A DNA stretch of 64,000 nt from Notospermus geniculatus (Eukaryota > Nemertea > Pilidiophora > Heteronemertea > Lineidae), in the NCBI GenBank assembly GCA_002633025.1, contig NMRB01000297.1, positions 314,444-378,443 on the forward strand. The letters are read 5' to 3'. Of this stretch, positions 45,601 to 48,580 are shown piece by piece (position 1 is the stretch's first letter; every line of letters begins with the position of its first letter). Under the pieces are notes generated by a model, which was given only the letters and a program-made list of their open reading frames with translations, ran no database searches and was not told where the DNA came from. The translations under genes were made by a program, and so were the position numbers.

Positions 45601-45686
45601 AGGCGTTGTTGTCACAGGAACTCCTCATAAGTACTCACCGCTTCACTGTCAAGGATAAAATGTACGACGTAGAAGATGCTGATTGA
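6466..45686 (+). CDS. PH, WW-like and collagen-like glycine-rich protein (21 exons, 1,243 aa)
   Basis: Gene-level entry for the exons listed below. The 21 coding exons join without a phase conflict and sum to 3,732 nt. Domains: PH domain about 12-110; linker 125-178; degenerate WW-like module about 208-243; Gly-X-Y and GGxGGx glycine-rich region about 290-560, interrupted by two short beta-like segments; a segment with DDGIFEPNERIFISH (about 584-598) typical of an Ig-like beta domain, 565-810; a mixed alpha/beta C-terminal part 811-1243 with FWDVERYNG near 860. There is no signal peptide or membrane segment, so a cytoplasmic, phosphoinositide- or membrane-associated protein is inferred. From memory, the glycine-rich part (including the LLMLVE motif) and the part after it resemble uncharacterised fungal and bacterial proteins (DUF7932-like). 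This is unverified. The function is unknown. Confidence 0.82.
7028..7224. mobile_element. 197-bp inverted-repeat MITE in intron 1
   Basis: AAGGCTCCAGTTCCATAGAG and its complement at 7205-7224 pair, followed by CACGTTTACACTTTTC on both arms. Confidence 0.8.
7342..7545 (+). CDS. PH gene exon 2 (57-124): second half of the PH domain
   Basis: Acceptor TTTCAATTTCAG ends at 7341. FLSIYVKF, EDEFSCFRT and the C-terminal helix HEQREWLLCL carry the invariant PH tryptophan (Trp103). The donor GTATGG at 7546 is weaker than average, but it is the one that keeps phase 0 with the next exon. Confidence 0.85.
7569..7943. mobile_element. inverted-repeat MITE directly after PH exon 2
   Basis: GAGGTTTAGCACCTTTCCGA at the left and TCGGAAAGGTGCTAAAACCTC at the right pair. 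Further matches around AATGAATTGCAGT extend each arm to about 60 bp. Confidence 0.8.
7949..8283. mobile_element. MITE with TACACTGTTAGAAATAA ends
   Basis: The inverted termini TACACTGTTAGAAATAA and TTATTTCTAACAGTGTA flank repeated CTGTAAAATTACAG-type motifs. It sits six bases from the previous element. Confidence 0.75.
8284..10117. other. intron sequence without recognised gene
   Basis: It may hold a diverged SINE-C at about 8595-8760 (GTGGTGCAGTG...CCTGAGTTCAG). Small palindromes built from TGATTGA/TCAATCA occur at 9590-9640 and TGTGACAT repeats at 9360-9450. I see nothing else. Confidence 0.4.
10130..10433. repeat. diverged copy of the GTACATCG/CAGTCGC MITE
   Basis: The right end CCAGTCACAAGGCCGATGTACGCTAGGCTTA matches the right end of the complete element at 47050-47429 except for a six-base difference discussed in the findings. 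The left part carries matching CAGTCGCT...GATGTAC motifs. Confidence 0.5.
10924..11106 (+). repeat. SINE-A (tRNA-derived, CORE/MIR-like body)
   Basis: A tRNA-like head has an A-box-like GGTGTCGTGGTTCG and B box GGTTCGAATCC. A body with GACCTTGGGCAAGTCTCTTTG and TATAAATGGGTACCGG follows. Two other copies lie on the minus strand at 13458-13558 and 27492-27685. Confidence 0.8.
11493..11654. mobile_element. GGATCC-type MITE
   Basis: It runs from AGGGGTGGATCCACGA to TTGGATCCACGCCTGG and contains the AGAGGGGGCAC and GGGGGCGTGCGCCCCCC motifs typical of the family. Confidence 0.75.
12122..12272. repeat. GGATCC-type fragment joined to a GCCGGTATTTGTCC repeat
   Basis: AGGGGCAGATCCAGAGGGGG opens a truncated GGATCC-type end (12122-12160). 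From 12178 it runs into a copy of the repeat seen at 1996-2095. Confidence 0.6.
12273..13030. other. intron sequence, nothing recognised
   Basis: AT-rich single-copy-looking DNA with only short open frames lacking coding character. Confidence 0.4.
13033..13130. mobile_element. hairpin with CTGTCTCCACTTGGCCCG arms
   Basis: The left arm CTGTCTCCACTTGGCCCG pairs with CGGGCCAAGTGGAGACG at 13111-13127. GTGGAGACACCTT at 13272 and TGTAGACACG at 13390 suggest a longer element reaching about 13455. Confidence 0.6.
13458..13558 (-). repeat. SINE-A, 5' half
   Basis: Reverse complement of the SINE-A head, with B box GGTTCGAATCC and GTGGTGTAGTGGTTCG, plus the start of the CORE-like body. It is truncated before the TATAAATGGG part. 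Confidence 0.75.
13571..13655. repeat. 85-bp dispersed repeat, copy 1
   Basis: It shares TATTGGAGAATGATGCAATC and CCGGTGGCGCCGGCT with 25600-25685. Confidence 0.65.
14541..14811. mobile_element. MITE with ACAGTACCTTGCACAATTGA ends, copy 1
   Basis: The ends pair with TCAATTGTGCCAGGTACTGT. A second copy, in the opposite orientation, is nested at 20470-20730. The inside is GC- and ACGTC-rich. Confidence 0.8.
15153..15802. mobile_element. MITE with AAAGCCTGCC...GAGCTATCTGCTGAG arms, interrupted
   Basis: The arms CACACTGGAGCTATCTGCTG and CAGCAGATAGCTCCAGTGTG pair. The GGATCC-type element at 15227-15402 is inserted in the left half. Confidence 0.75.
15227..15402. mobile_element. GGATCC-type MITE nested in 15153-15802
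   Basis: It runs from CAGGAGCGGATCCAG to CTCCTGGATGTGCGCCTGG. It is near-identical over its centre to 52442-52620, in inverse orientation. Confidence 0.8.
15901..15996 (+). repeat. 16-bp minisatellite, six units of CCCCATTTCGCCTACT
   Basis: Units start at 15901, 15917, 15933, 15949, 15965 and 15981, alternating CCCC/CTCC starts and TTTCG/TTTTG centres. It lies next to the SINE-B copy at 16070. Its inverse, GTAGGCGAAATGGGG, occurs at 16047-16061. Confidence 0.9.
16070..16225 (-). repeat. SINE-B with tRNA-like head
   Basis: On the minus strand: GGAGCCCTGATAGCCTAGTG head (A box), a CCCGGGTTCG B box, then a body with GGGACAGAATACCTTGTGCC and AAGTAAAAGACCCCATCCAA. Other copies lie at 23166, 34005, 34246, 40427 and 2601. 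Confidence 0.8.
16355..16516 (+). CDS. PH gene exon 3 (125-178): Trp/Pro-rich linker
   Basis: Acceptor TTTCTTTCAG ends at 16354; donor GTAAGA at 16517; phase 0 on both sides. It contains two Trp followed by acidic and Gly/Pro residues (FEEDPRGGPGRRD) and a YQYYIEAMA segment. No domain recognised. Confidence 0.82.
16517..17213. other. start of intron 3, no gene
   Basis: It contains two short TATTTAGCGGTTGGGGTCC-like repeats (16566-16586 and 16612-16630). I see nothing else. Confidence 0.4.
17214..17386. mobile_element. MITE of the GAACCTC...GAGGTTCC type
   Basis: The ends TGTAGAACCTCGCCAATAAG and TTAAGGGAGGTTCC are imperfectly inverted, with AGAGGTGTCC motifs inside. Fragments of the same family occur at 28090-28312 and 31060-31110. 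Confidence 0.65.
17665..18255. mobile_element. diverged relative of the foldback at 44228-44692, interrupted
   Basis: It shares TATAAAACGTTCTTTCA, TGAAATGGATTTTGAGA and ATTGATGTA...TGTCAAATTT with 44390-44690. A GGATCC-type element (17861-18144) splits it. Confidence 0.65.
17861..18144. mobile_element. GGATCC-type MITE nested in 17665-18255
   Basis: CAGGCGCAGATCCAGAGGGG to CTCCTGGATCCGTGCCTG. Confidence 0.75.
18969..19217. mobile_element. FB250 palindromic element, copy 1
   Basis: It is a 250-bp imperfect palindrome. Both ends carry ATAGAC, AGATCTGCGCACTTCCGC and ATGACGTGACGCAG-type blocks in inverse orientation around a TTGACCATTGCTGAATC centre. Further copies: 25798-26047, 29692-29863, 33582-33830, 42433-42596 with 43488-43563, 45253-45499, 47800-48049 and 48046-48281. 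Confidence 0.85.
19539..19926. mobile_element. 388-bp near-perfect palindrome
   Basis: The left arm begins GTTAAAGGGACTAGGAAAAT and the right arm ends with its complement. The arms pair over about 160 bp with only scattered differences (for example TGCTAGGCTTTC against GAAAGACTAGCA). The loop at about 19710-19750 is unique. Confidence 0.9.
20193..20940. mobile_element. MITE with TTAAAGCCCCTGTCAAACC ends, interrupted
   Basis: The left TAGAGTTGCATTGTGCGG pairs with CCGCACTATGCAACTCT at 20880-20896, and the GGGGCTTTA ends match. The element at 20470-20730 is inserted inside. Confidence 0.75.
20470..20730. mobile_element. nested MITE, copy 2 of the 14541 family
   Basis: ACAGTACGTTGCACAATCGA to AATTGTGCAACGTGCTGT. 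The interior is the reverse complement of 14541-14811. Confidence 0.8.
21603..21965 (+). repeat. 40-bp minisatellite (GTAACCTTGACCTC units)
   Basis: Tandem units of about 40 bp contain GACAAAAGATTTTCAAAAAC and ATTGTAACCTTGACCTCCAA. Central units (21721-21840) are almost identical; outer ones diverge. About nine units. Confidence 0.9.
22171..22829. other. assembly gap (659 N)
   Basis: A run of undetermined bases inside intron 3. Open frames that cross it are artefacts. Confidence 1.
22830..23165. other. intron sequence after the gap, nothing recognised
   Basis: No repeat shared with the rest of the window was noticed. Confidence 0.35.
23166..23281 (-). repeat. SINE-B, head and first part of body
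   Basis: The minus-strand GGAGCCCTGATAGCCTAGTG head and GGGTTCGAA B box match 16140-16225. The body is truncated at its 3' side. Confidence 0.75.
23828..23990 (+). repeat. SINE-C with tRNA-like head
   Basis: GAGAGTGGTACAGCGG (A-box side), GGTTCGGGGTTCAATCCCC (B box), then GGCGACTCTCTTTGATAGC and TTTCCTCCTGCTGTACATT. Related copies are at 28575-28745 and 47600-47760. Confidence 0.7.
24018..24402. mobile_element. 385-bp foldback, TACGAAATACGAAATT family, copy 1
   Basis: The outer arms contain GAAGTACGAAATACGAAATT and GATGGTTGGTACCACAAA or their complements. The centre is TTTCCACTTCGTAGCTACGAAGTGGAAA. A second complete copy lies at 37832-38224 and a truncated one at 33460-33577. Confidence 0.85.
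24413..24553. mobile_element. 141-bp MITE with GGGCCGTATTCAAAAA ends
   Basis: TGGGCCGTATTCAAAAAGGG pairs with TTTTTGAATACGGCCCA. Inner arms TTAAGACTTAGAC and GTCTAAGTCTTAA. Confidence 0.85.
24987..25176. mobile_element. 190-bp inverted-repeat MITE
   Basis: CATAAGGGACACACTCCGCG and CGCGGAGTGTGTCCCTTATG are exact inverted ends; GTGAGCTACTG continues both arms. Confidence 0.85.
25288..25460. mobile_element. GGATCC-type MITE
   Basis: CAGGTGCGGATCCAAGGGGG to GTGGATCCGCCCCTG, in inverse orientation to 11493-11654. Confidence 0.8.
25798..26047. mobile_element. FB250 palindromic element, copy 2
   Basis: Full length, from TATAGACAAATCCC to TTTGTCTATA. Confidence 0.85.
26102..26388. mobile_element. 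MITE with CATAGATGAGAGT ends
   Basis: ATCATAGATGAGAGTTTTCC at the left and CACTCTCATCTATGGG at the right are inverted. CCGGGAATT motifs occur sub-terminally on both sides. Confidence 0.7.
26679..26956. mobile_element. MITE, second copy of the 461-720 family
   Basis: TTAAAGCCCCACAGTATTGA to CAATACAGTGGGGCTTTAA. The interior matches 461-720. Confidence 0.8.
27185..27400 (+). repeat. AGCACGGTAT repeat, copy 2
   Basis: AAAGGAGCACGGTATGCGAT...GTAGAGGGAGCCACCTAG...GGGTTGGAGAGTGGCG...GAGAAAAAGTAGCAATAC. Same order as 50083-50398. Confidence 0.7.
27492..27685 (-). repeat. SINE-A, near full length
   Basis: Reverse complement of 10924-11106, with B box GGTTCGAATCC and body with TATAAATGGGTACCGGTCGG. 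Confidence 0.8.
28318..28528. mobile_element. TTTTCGCG-rich MITE with TACTGTAAACCGTGA ends
   Basis: TACTGTAAACCGTGATATTT and AAATTTCACGGTTTACAGTA are inverted. The interior is rich in TTCGCGA. Confidence 0.8.
28575..28745 (+). repeat. diverged SINE-C
   Basis: It matches 23828-23990 in order: CTGAGGTTCTCGGTTTGACC, AGAGAATGTGACTCTCTGTATC, TTTTCCTCCTGCCGCACATT. Confidence 0.55.
29184..29566. mobile_element. foldback with TTTGGTTCC[TC]GAAGCC arms
   Basis: TTTTGGTTCCTGAAGCCACC at the left and GGTTTCGGGAACCAAAA at the right pair. A related arm occurs at 62612-62720. Confidence 0.6.
29692..29863. mobile_element. FB250 palindromic element, truncated copy
   Basis: It lacks the left third and ends about 25 bp before the acceptor of PH exon 4. 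Confidence 0.8.
29890..30111 (+). CDS. PH gene exon 4 (179-252): degenerate WW-like module
   Basis: Acceptor TATTTTTCAG ends at 29889; donor GTTTGT at 30112. The 74 codons are open. The RFAFLDHNKRSVFYTDPR stretch matches the centre and end of a WW domain (aromatic-DHN-K/R...DPR), but Tyr236 stands where the second Trp is usual and the first Trp is absent or displaced (Trp217). It is preceded by Pro-rich FLPPYGSP. Confidence 0.8.
30112..31111. other. intron 4 start, no gene
   Basis: An AAAGTC[CG]GAC/GTCAGACTTT-rich patch at 30640-30735 suggests a decayed inverted repeat. I see nothing else. Confidence 0.35.
31112..31654. mobile_element. possible 540-bp MITE
   Basis: ATAGATGAGATCAAACTTCG and the complement of GACCTAATTTGAACTGATCT are imperfectly inverted. 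GCATGCGCA/TGCGCATG motifs occur inside both halves. Confidence 0.5.
32358..32618. mobile_element. MITE rich in AAACATTT/AAATGTTT
   Basis: AAAGGTCTGTCTACGCCACC at the left and GGTGTAAATAGGCCTT at the right, with CAACATTTCCAAACATTTC arms inverted. Confidence 0.6.
33248..33349 (+). CDS. PH gene exon 5 (253-286)
   Basis: Acceptor TACCACAG ends at 33247; donor GTGGGT at 33350. A short exon of 34 codons encoding a PQSLPPPDEKE proline-acidic segment between the WW-like module and the glycine-rich region. Confidence 0.78.
33460..33577. mobile_element. truncated copy of the TACGAAATACGAAATT foldback
   Basis: The left 115 bp match 37835-37945. The copy is cut off exactly where the FB250 copy at 33582 begins. 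Confidence 0.75.
33582..33830. mobile_element. FB250 palindromic element
   Basis: Full length. It ends about 38 bp before the acceptor of PH exon 6. Confidence 0.85.
33868..33967 (+). CDS. PH gene exon 6 (287-320): start of the glycine-rich region
   Basis: Acceptor GTTTGTAG ends at 33867; donor GTACGT at 33968. It ends in phase 1, splitting an Ala codon. After the PKALVIEAQG strand it begins Gly-X-Y spacing (GAHGAPGGRGKD). Confidence 0.82.
34005..34245 (-). repeat. SINE-B, near full length
   Basis: The body and palindromic 3' end (CAGGGCTGAAGCC...GGCCCTG) are clear. The tRNA head, on the right, is diverged. Confidence 0.7.
34246..34488 (-). repeat. SINE-B, second tandem copy
   Basis: It follows the previous copy head to tail and ends with a truncated head (GATAACC) only about 15 bp before the acceptor of PH exon 7. 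Confidence 0.7.
34501..34755 (+). CDS. PH gene exon 7 (320-405): collagen-like run and beta segment
   Basis: Acceptor TTTTTTGCAG ends at 34500; donor GTGAGA at 34756. It starts with nine consecutive Gly-X-Y triplets from GSYGLPGIKGENGELG. A glycine-poor beta-like segment with LHVRSHDVDLHT follows, then GGDGGNGGRGG. A SINE-B copy abuts the acceptor. Confidence 0.85.
34955..34972. other. short assembly gap (18 N) after a poly-C run
   Basis: A run of C followed by N lies in the C-rich end of a truncated GGATCC-type element (about 34850-34955), 30 bp before the acceptor of PH exon 8. Confidence 0.95.
35003..35220 (+). CDS. PH gene exon 8: GGxGGx runs and the LLMLVE motif
   Basis: Acceptor TTTCTTTTAG ends at 35002, just after a short assembly gap (34955-34972). 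Donor GTGAGT at 35221, phase 0. Long runs of GGDGGxGG precede VEIAASDPRLLMLVE, a motif I associate (from memory) with glycine-rich proteins of fungi and bacteria. Confidence 0.85.
35603..36040 (+). mobile_element. M440 MITE, left arm flanking PH exon 9
   Basis: The ends CAATGGGGAACC and GGTTCCTCATTG are a 12-bp inverted repeat. The interior is non-coding. Copies: 36286-36725 (inverse) and 46140-46586 (same orientation as this one). Confidence 0.88.
36069..36210 (+). CDS. PH gene exon 9: perfect Gly-X-Y run
   Basis: Acceptor TTGTTTCAG ends at 36068; donor GTGAGT at 36211, phase 1. Thirteen consecutive Gly-X-Y triplets begin at GLGGPMGLAG and run to the exon end, four of them GKG or GSG; the run continues into the next exon. 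Inverted copies of a 440-bp MITE flank this exon on both sides. Confidence 0.85.
36286..36725 (-). mobile_element. M440 MITE, right inverted copy flanking PH exon 9
   Basis: Reverse complement of 35603-36040 over its whole length. The two copies enclose 245 bp that contain exon 9 and its splice sites. Confidence 0.88.
36806..36969 (+). CDS. PH gene exon 10: end of the glycine-rich region
   Basis: Acceptor CTCATTCCAG ends at 36805; donor GTGAGT at 36970. The Gly-X-Y spacing ends in INGSSGQDGRPA and is followed by LIWHVVAPNG and YEVELLDYQ, the first strands of the next domain. Confidence 0.85.
37057..37280. mobile_element. second copy of the 5615-5846 MITE
   Basis: TAGACTCTACCACTCCAAAA to CTCTTTTGGAGTGATACA. 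The interior shares CAGCACCTGACGGG and ATGATCGCTGAAACAA with copy 1. Confidence 0.82.
37279..37569. mobile_element. MITE with an internal TTACG array
   Basis: TACAGTACAGGTCACAATTG and CAATTGTGACCTGTACTGTA are exact inverted ends. Between them lie about 20 near-repeats of GTTACG/CGTAAC. It ends 26 bp before PH exon 11. Confidence 0.88.
37596..37766 (+). CDS. PH gene exon 11 (580-636): Ig-like beta domain
   Basis: Acceptor TTTTTCACTCCAG ends at 37595; donor GTTAGT at 37767; phase 0. DDGIFEPNERIFISHVAVKN and GGLTCPEGAEV resemble the start of an Ig-like or CARDB-like beta sandwich. The acceptor region is the right end of the MITE at 37279-37569. Confidence 0.84.
37832..38224. mobile_element. TACGAAATACGAAATT foldback, copy 2
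   Basis: Complete; it pairs end to end and matches 24018-24402. Confidence 0.85.
38372..38515 (+). CDS. PH gene exon 12 (637-684)
   Basis: Acceptor TCATCCTATAG ends at 38371; donor GTATGT at 38516. 48 codons, phase 0. MAPGEIHRIRREFTGRI fits a loop and strand of the beta sandwich; Cys and Pro-rich NCPGPY follows. Confidence 0.82.
38678..38782 (+). CDS. PH gene exon 13 (685-719)
   Basis: Acceptor TTTTCCACAG ends at 38677; donor GTAAGT at 38783. 35 codons: YPIKIDVIDVPRQLGRGEEG then TIIIT, a second beta-rich unit. Confidence 0.83.
39165..39320 (+). repeat. tandem duplication of an AAAGCTGAGCTGAAGGAT unit
   Basis: Two units of about 70-75 bp, each with TTTCCTCCCTCCTGCCT and TTTCAGGATTTTAT. Confidence 0.8.
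39456..39527 (+). CDS. PH gene exon 14 (720-743)
   Basis: Acceptor TTCTTTACAG ends at 39455; donor GTAAGC at 39528. 24 codons, LHNISSVPYGEEE followed by GGPVQVK. This continues the beta strand of exon 13 (TLHNIS). Confidence 0.8.
39582..39700. mobile_element. truncated GGATCC-type MITE
   Basis: CAGGCGTGGATCGAGGGGGG opens the element. It ends in a poly-C run with one ambiguous base at 39680. Confidence 0.6.
39730..39933 (+). CDS. PH gene exon 15 (744-811)
   Basis: Acceptor TGCATCTTCCAG ends at 39729; donor GTAAGT at 39934. 68 codons including PREKNQPFEFSQ and LFDKCLIQVDVIL. The acceptor lies about 30 bp after a poly-C run and an ambiguous base (39680), where a truncated GGATCC-type element sits. 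Confidence 0.83.
40133..40360 (+). CDS. PH gene exon 16 (812-887): start of the alpha/beta C-terminal part
   Basis: Acceptor TTCTGTTTTCAG ends at 40132; donor GTACGT at 40361. It contains CLFVTGPWITRP, a helix KVWQTFFDWL and FWDVERYNGFSRD, an alternation suggesting a Rossmann-like alpha/beta fold. That is inference only. Confidence 0.84.
40427..40655 (-). repeat. SINE-B copy
   Basis: The CAGGGCCGAAGCC...TTGGCCCTG 3' palindrome, TTGGATGGGGTCTTTTACTT body and diverged head match 34005-34245. Confidence 0.7.
40803..41157. mobile_element. MITE with TAAGACCAATTTACA ends
   Basis: TTAAGACCAATTTACATGAT pairs with ATCGTGTAAATTGGTCTTTA. The interior is rich in TCCGAC/GTCGGA. Confidence 0.75.
41394..41677 (+). 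CDS. PH gene exon 17 (888-982)
   Basis: Acceptor TTCACCCTTTCAG ends at 41393; donor GTGAGT at 41678, phase 2. It contains GRMIVFPHFAMNLLDGPDIV and CSGLLLMMND, further beta-strand/helix alternation, and an acidic end (KPEDDEVAE). Confidence 0.84.
42084..42342 (+). CDS. PH gene exon 18 (982-1068)
   Basis: Acceptor GATTTCTTTCAG ends at 42083; donor GTAAAG at 42343. It begins with a charged helix (RIKEILKKLEKDD); YGTLHVRRLPLDQG and PLLQLNVDD follow. Confidence 0.84.
42433..42596. mobile_element. FB250, left part of a broken copy
   Basis: It is intact up to the central TTGCTGAATCATGGA, then sequence without homology follows. The right part reappears at 43488. Confidence 0.8.
43488..43563. mobile_element. 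FB250, right part of the broken copy
   Basis: ACCATTGCGTCAAGGTTCTGG to GAGAATTGTCTATC corresponds to the right end. About 890 bp of unrelated sequence separate it from the left part. Confidence 0.75.
43997..44182 (+). CDS. PH gene exon 19 (1069-1130), ending at a GC donor
   Basis: Acceptor TTTCTCTTCCAG ends at 43996. 62 codons: LLLMLIYSTTPC and a region with three Cys. The only phase-compatible donor is AAG|GCGAGT at 44183, a non-canonical GC-AG intron with otherwise ideal flanks. Confidence 0.8.
44228..44692. mobile_element. foldback with TTCCACTTCTGATTGGC arms
   Basis: Left GAGGTTTGTGGCTGATATCT and CAATGGCTGGGTCAAATTTG pair with CAAATTTGACCCAGCCATTG and CCATAAACCTC at the right. It lies in the GC-AG intron, 45 bp from its donor. 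Confidence 0.8.
44757..44939 (+). CDS. PH gene exon 20 (1131-1191)
   Basis: Acceptor CTCATTTTCAG ends at 44756; donor GTAGGA at 44940. 61 codons, mostly helical: RLASMVQEISNHSEVY and a CPDQCKQAAKRIYEKL helix with a CxxxC pair. Confidence 0.83.
45013..45233. mobile_element. MITE with AGAGAGGTTCTT ends, ACGTCA-rich
   Basis: TAGAGAGGTTCTTCACTGACGTCA and TGACGTCATGCGAAGAACCTCTATA are imperfectly inverted. Confidence 0.65.
45253..45499. mobile_element. FB250 palindromic element
   Basis: Full length. It ends 28 bp before the last coding exon of the PH gene. Confidence 0.85.
45528..45686 (+). CDS. PH gene exon 21 (1192-1243) with stop
   Basis: Acceptor CATCTTCTTCCAG ends at 45527. The highly charged tail YEKEAEKLLRDKDRV ends in DVEDAD and TGA at 45684-45686. 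Confidence 0.84.
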   Translation, partial: NHPFHTDYEKEAEKLLRDKDRVTFEALLSQELLISTHRFTVKDKMYDVEDAD

Positions 45687-46139
45687 GTGACACATTCCGG
45701 AACTGAGCAGACGACATTTTCTTAATGTTTTTATTCTTAAAGTGTGGTGTTACCATGGAAATGATTTGATGAAAGTTTGTTTATTTTTGCAATTGTAACG
45801 CCACCTGTGGGTTACATGTAGTTGACTATTTAGCTGCTTGACACTTGTTTGCGCTGAGAAGTACGTGGGGGCGGGGGAGAAGCCAATTAGAATTGAACGC
45901 CAACTCGTTCAGGATTACAAGTAGATGATGGCATCTGTAGTGTTTTGCTTGAAAAGTGCAAGTCGTTGGTGAAAAACTGTGAGACATTACTGCTGTTAGA
46001 TGCCACCCTACTAACGGTGTTACAAAATTTGACGTCATAGAGCAGAAGTGCACGTGCGACAACGTCATCCATAATGACGTGGAGGCTGGTCAACAAATTT
46101 AGTGACATTCTAGGACCCTCTAACGGCAATGAAGTCTCC

Positions 46140-46586
46140 AATAGGGAACCGGAGTGCCCAAAGGAGGCGCTGGGAACAACTCAGTTTTAACACAAAAGTA
46201 CATGCGTTGCGATGTTTAAAATGTCATTGACGGCATGCATCGTTCGTGACGTTATGTGCAATGCTTCATTCAGAATCAATGACGTTGCTCTTTGGTCTGT
46301 AGTTTACGCTAAAATAGTCAATTTTATCGATGAAATTCAACATGTTCCCGCTTGAATTTTCGTTTGAAAACATTCAGATACATTGCATTGAGTCAGTCCT
46401 TTACTTGATGATGAACATGGGTAAAATTCTAAATTCAGTGGACTACTTCAGGTATATTAGGGCTAGAAGTAGGGTGTAGTTTCAGAATTAAATGGCAAAT
46501 AACGTTGGCTTGACTTTCGACGTCATAGTTTTAACTGAGTTGTCGTCAGCGCCACGTCACGGATTAGTTATGCCGGTTCCTCATTG
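46140..46586 (+). mobile_element. M440 MITE, third copy, downstream of the PH gene
   Basis: Same orientation as 35603-36040. It ends in GGTTCCTCATTGG. Confidence 0.85.
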
Positions 46587-46960
46587 GATAAAATGCCGGG
46601 TCCATGGTCGCACTTATCAATTATTTCATTCAGAATATTCTAGGAATCTACCATCTGACAATGTAACAACTACTCTTACCAACTGGTGCTGCCATCTATT
46701 TATGATATTGTCAATCAAATATCCATTCCATCAGATATCTTCGGTGTATTGTTTATGCATGAGGTATATTTTATAATAATTTGTGTCATACGGAATGTCC
46801 ATTTCATCCTCCCAGTTTTCTCGACAATTGTTATTTTTCCGTACTATGTATATTTCATTTAAATTAAGTGTTTTACCGCATCGACGTACGACTATCAAAT
46901 GCCCTGTGCAGGGTTTGTCCATTGCACTGTTAACGGAAGATTTGAGGGACAGTTGTCAAT

Positions 46961-47594
46961 TTAAAGCCGCACTGCATTCAATTCAGAAAGTGCTTAATGT
47001 TCGCCAACGTTAGTGTAGTGTAAAATGTAGGCCTACTATCTGAATACATTAAGCCAGACGTACATCGCACTTGCGACTCACCGAAATAACTATTCTGGTC
47101 AGTCGCTGGTGATGTACGCGCTGCGCGCACATCGCAAATTCAGCAACTCAGTAAAACTAGGAGGATCCAATCAGTCGTCCTGTCCTGACTGCGTACATCG
47201 CAGCGACTGAACGAAACTGGGTACAATTAGTCGCTAAAGTTGAACATGTGCAACTCGCAGCGACTGGCAAAATCTCAGTTCCAGTGAGTCGGAAGGGTGC
47301 GTACATCGACCGTTTCTGGCAACTGATCAGTCCCCTCCAGTTCCAGCTTGATCCTCCCAGTCGCCAGTAGTTCAGAGGTGACTAGTTGTCTCCAGTCACA
47401 AGTGTGATGTAGGCCTACGCTAGGCTTTAGAGCTCTGCCTATGCAGTTCTTTCAGTGTGTGCTGAAAACTTGGTCTTGATTCTTGAAGTACGTATCTGGC
47501 AAGCATTTTGGGGACCTTCACGAGGCTACGAGACCTCTACCTGCTGTGCCTAACACTTTGAAAACACCATGTAATTCAATACAGAGGGGCTTTA
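46961..47594. mobile_element. diverged TTAAAGCC MITE carrying a nested MITE
   Basis: TTAAAGCCGCACTGCATTCA to CAATACAGAGGGGCTTTAA, third copy of the 461-720 family. Its centre is split by 47050-47429. Confidence 0.75.
47050..47429. mobile_element. nested MITE with TAAGCCAGACGTACATCGC ends
   Basis: TAAGCCAGACGTACATCGCA and the right end (GATGTAGGCCTACGCTAGGC) are inverted apart from a GGCCTA insertion. The interior is rich in CAGTCGC/GCGACTG. Confidence 0.7.
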
Positions 47595-47599
47595 AATAA

Positions 47600-47760
47600 T
47601 TGTTGGCGGTGGTGGAGTGGTAAAATTTGCTCCTGCCACCAAGAGGTCATGAGTTCGATCCCAGTCTTGCCAGTGGTTTTACTTGGTAGAGAGAGTGATC
47701 TGTCCTCAAAGGTGTAGGTTTTCTCCGGGGGCTCTAGTTTCCTCCTACATTGGTGTATAA
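47600..47760 (+). repeat. SINE-C copy
   Basis: GGTGGTGGAGTGGTAAAATT (A box), GAGTTCGATCCC (B box), then GGTTTTCTCCGGGGGCTCTA and TTTCCTCCTACATT. Confidence 0.65.
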
Positions 47761-47799
47761 CTCGGCCAGAGCTTTTAGTCTCATCCGACAGACCCTCTT

Positions 47800-48281
47800 A
47801 CAGACGATTCTTGAATTTGCAGATCTGCGCACTTCCGCCAAAATCGGAACCACAGCCTCGATCGGAAACCAGCCTACGTGACACAATCCATGATTCAGCA
47901 ATGGTCGACTCTGACGCAACGTCGTCGAAGTCACTGTCGTGGAGTTGTCTGCGTCATGTCACTCAGCTTCAGCTCGAGGTGGTGGTTGAGATTTTGGTGG
48001 AAGTGTGCAGACCTTTGTTGTTTACATCAATTTGAGAATGGTCTGTATAGACAAATCCCAAATTCCCAGATCTGCGCACTTCCGCCAAAATCGTAAACAG
48101 AACCTCAACCTGAAACCAGCTGATGTGACGCAATCCATGATTCAGCAATGGTCGATTCTGATGCAATGTCTTCGACGTCACTGTCATGGGGTTTTCTGCG
48201 TTACATTCAGTTTGAGATTTTGGCGGAAGTGTGTAGATCTTTGTCGTTTACGTCAATTTCAGAACGGTCTTTTGTATAGAT
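47800..48281. mobile_element. two FB250 elements fused head to tail
   Basis: Copy 47800-48049 and copy 48046-48281 share the junction GTCTGTATAGACAAATC, with no spacer. Confidence 0.85.
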
Positions 48282-48580
48282 TAAATTGCTCTTTAAGGAA
48301 AGTAATTTATCGATGGTAGTCCACTTTAATTTGGTGTAGCAAGAAGGAGGTTGCATCCACTGCCATTCGAAACTTTTGCTTATGATTTTGGCAGCATGAT
48401 CAGACGGCCGTGTTTCGTTGTTGTGTATTTTCGAGTCACTTTTTGAGCACCGTGGTCTTTTATAATCTATTGCGTCGTTGTATGTGCCTCTCCTGTTTTT
48501 GTTCATGTTTGGAAATTAATTACAAGTTTTGATAAAACCAGTTAACCCCTTCACTGTGTAGGTATTAACTCCAAACTTAT

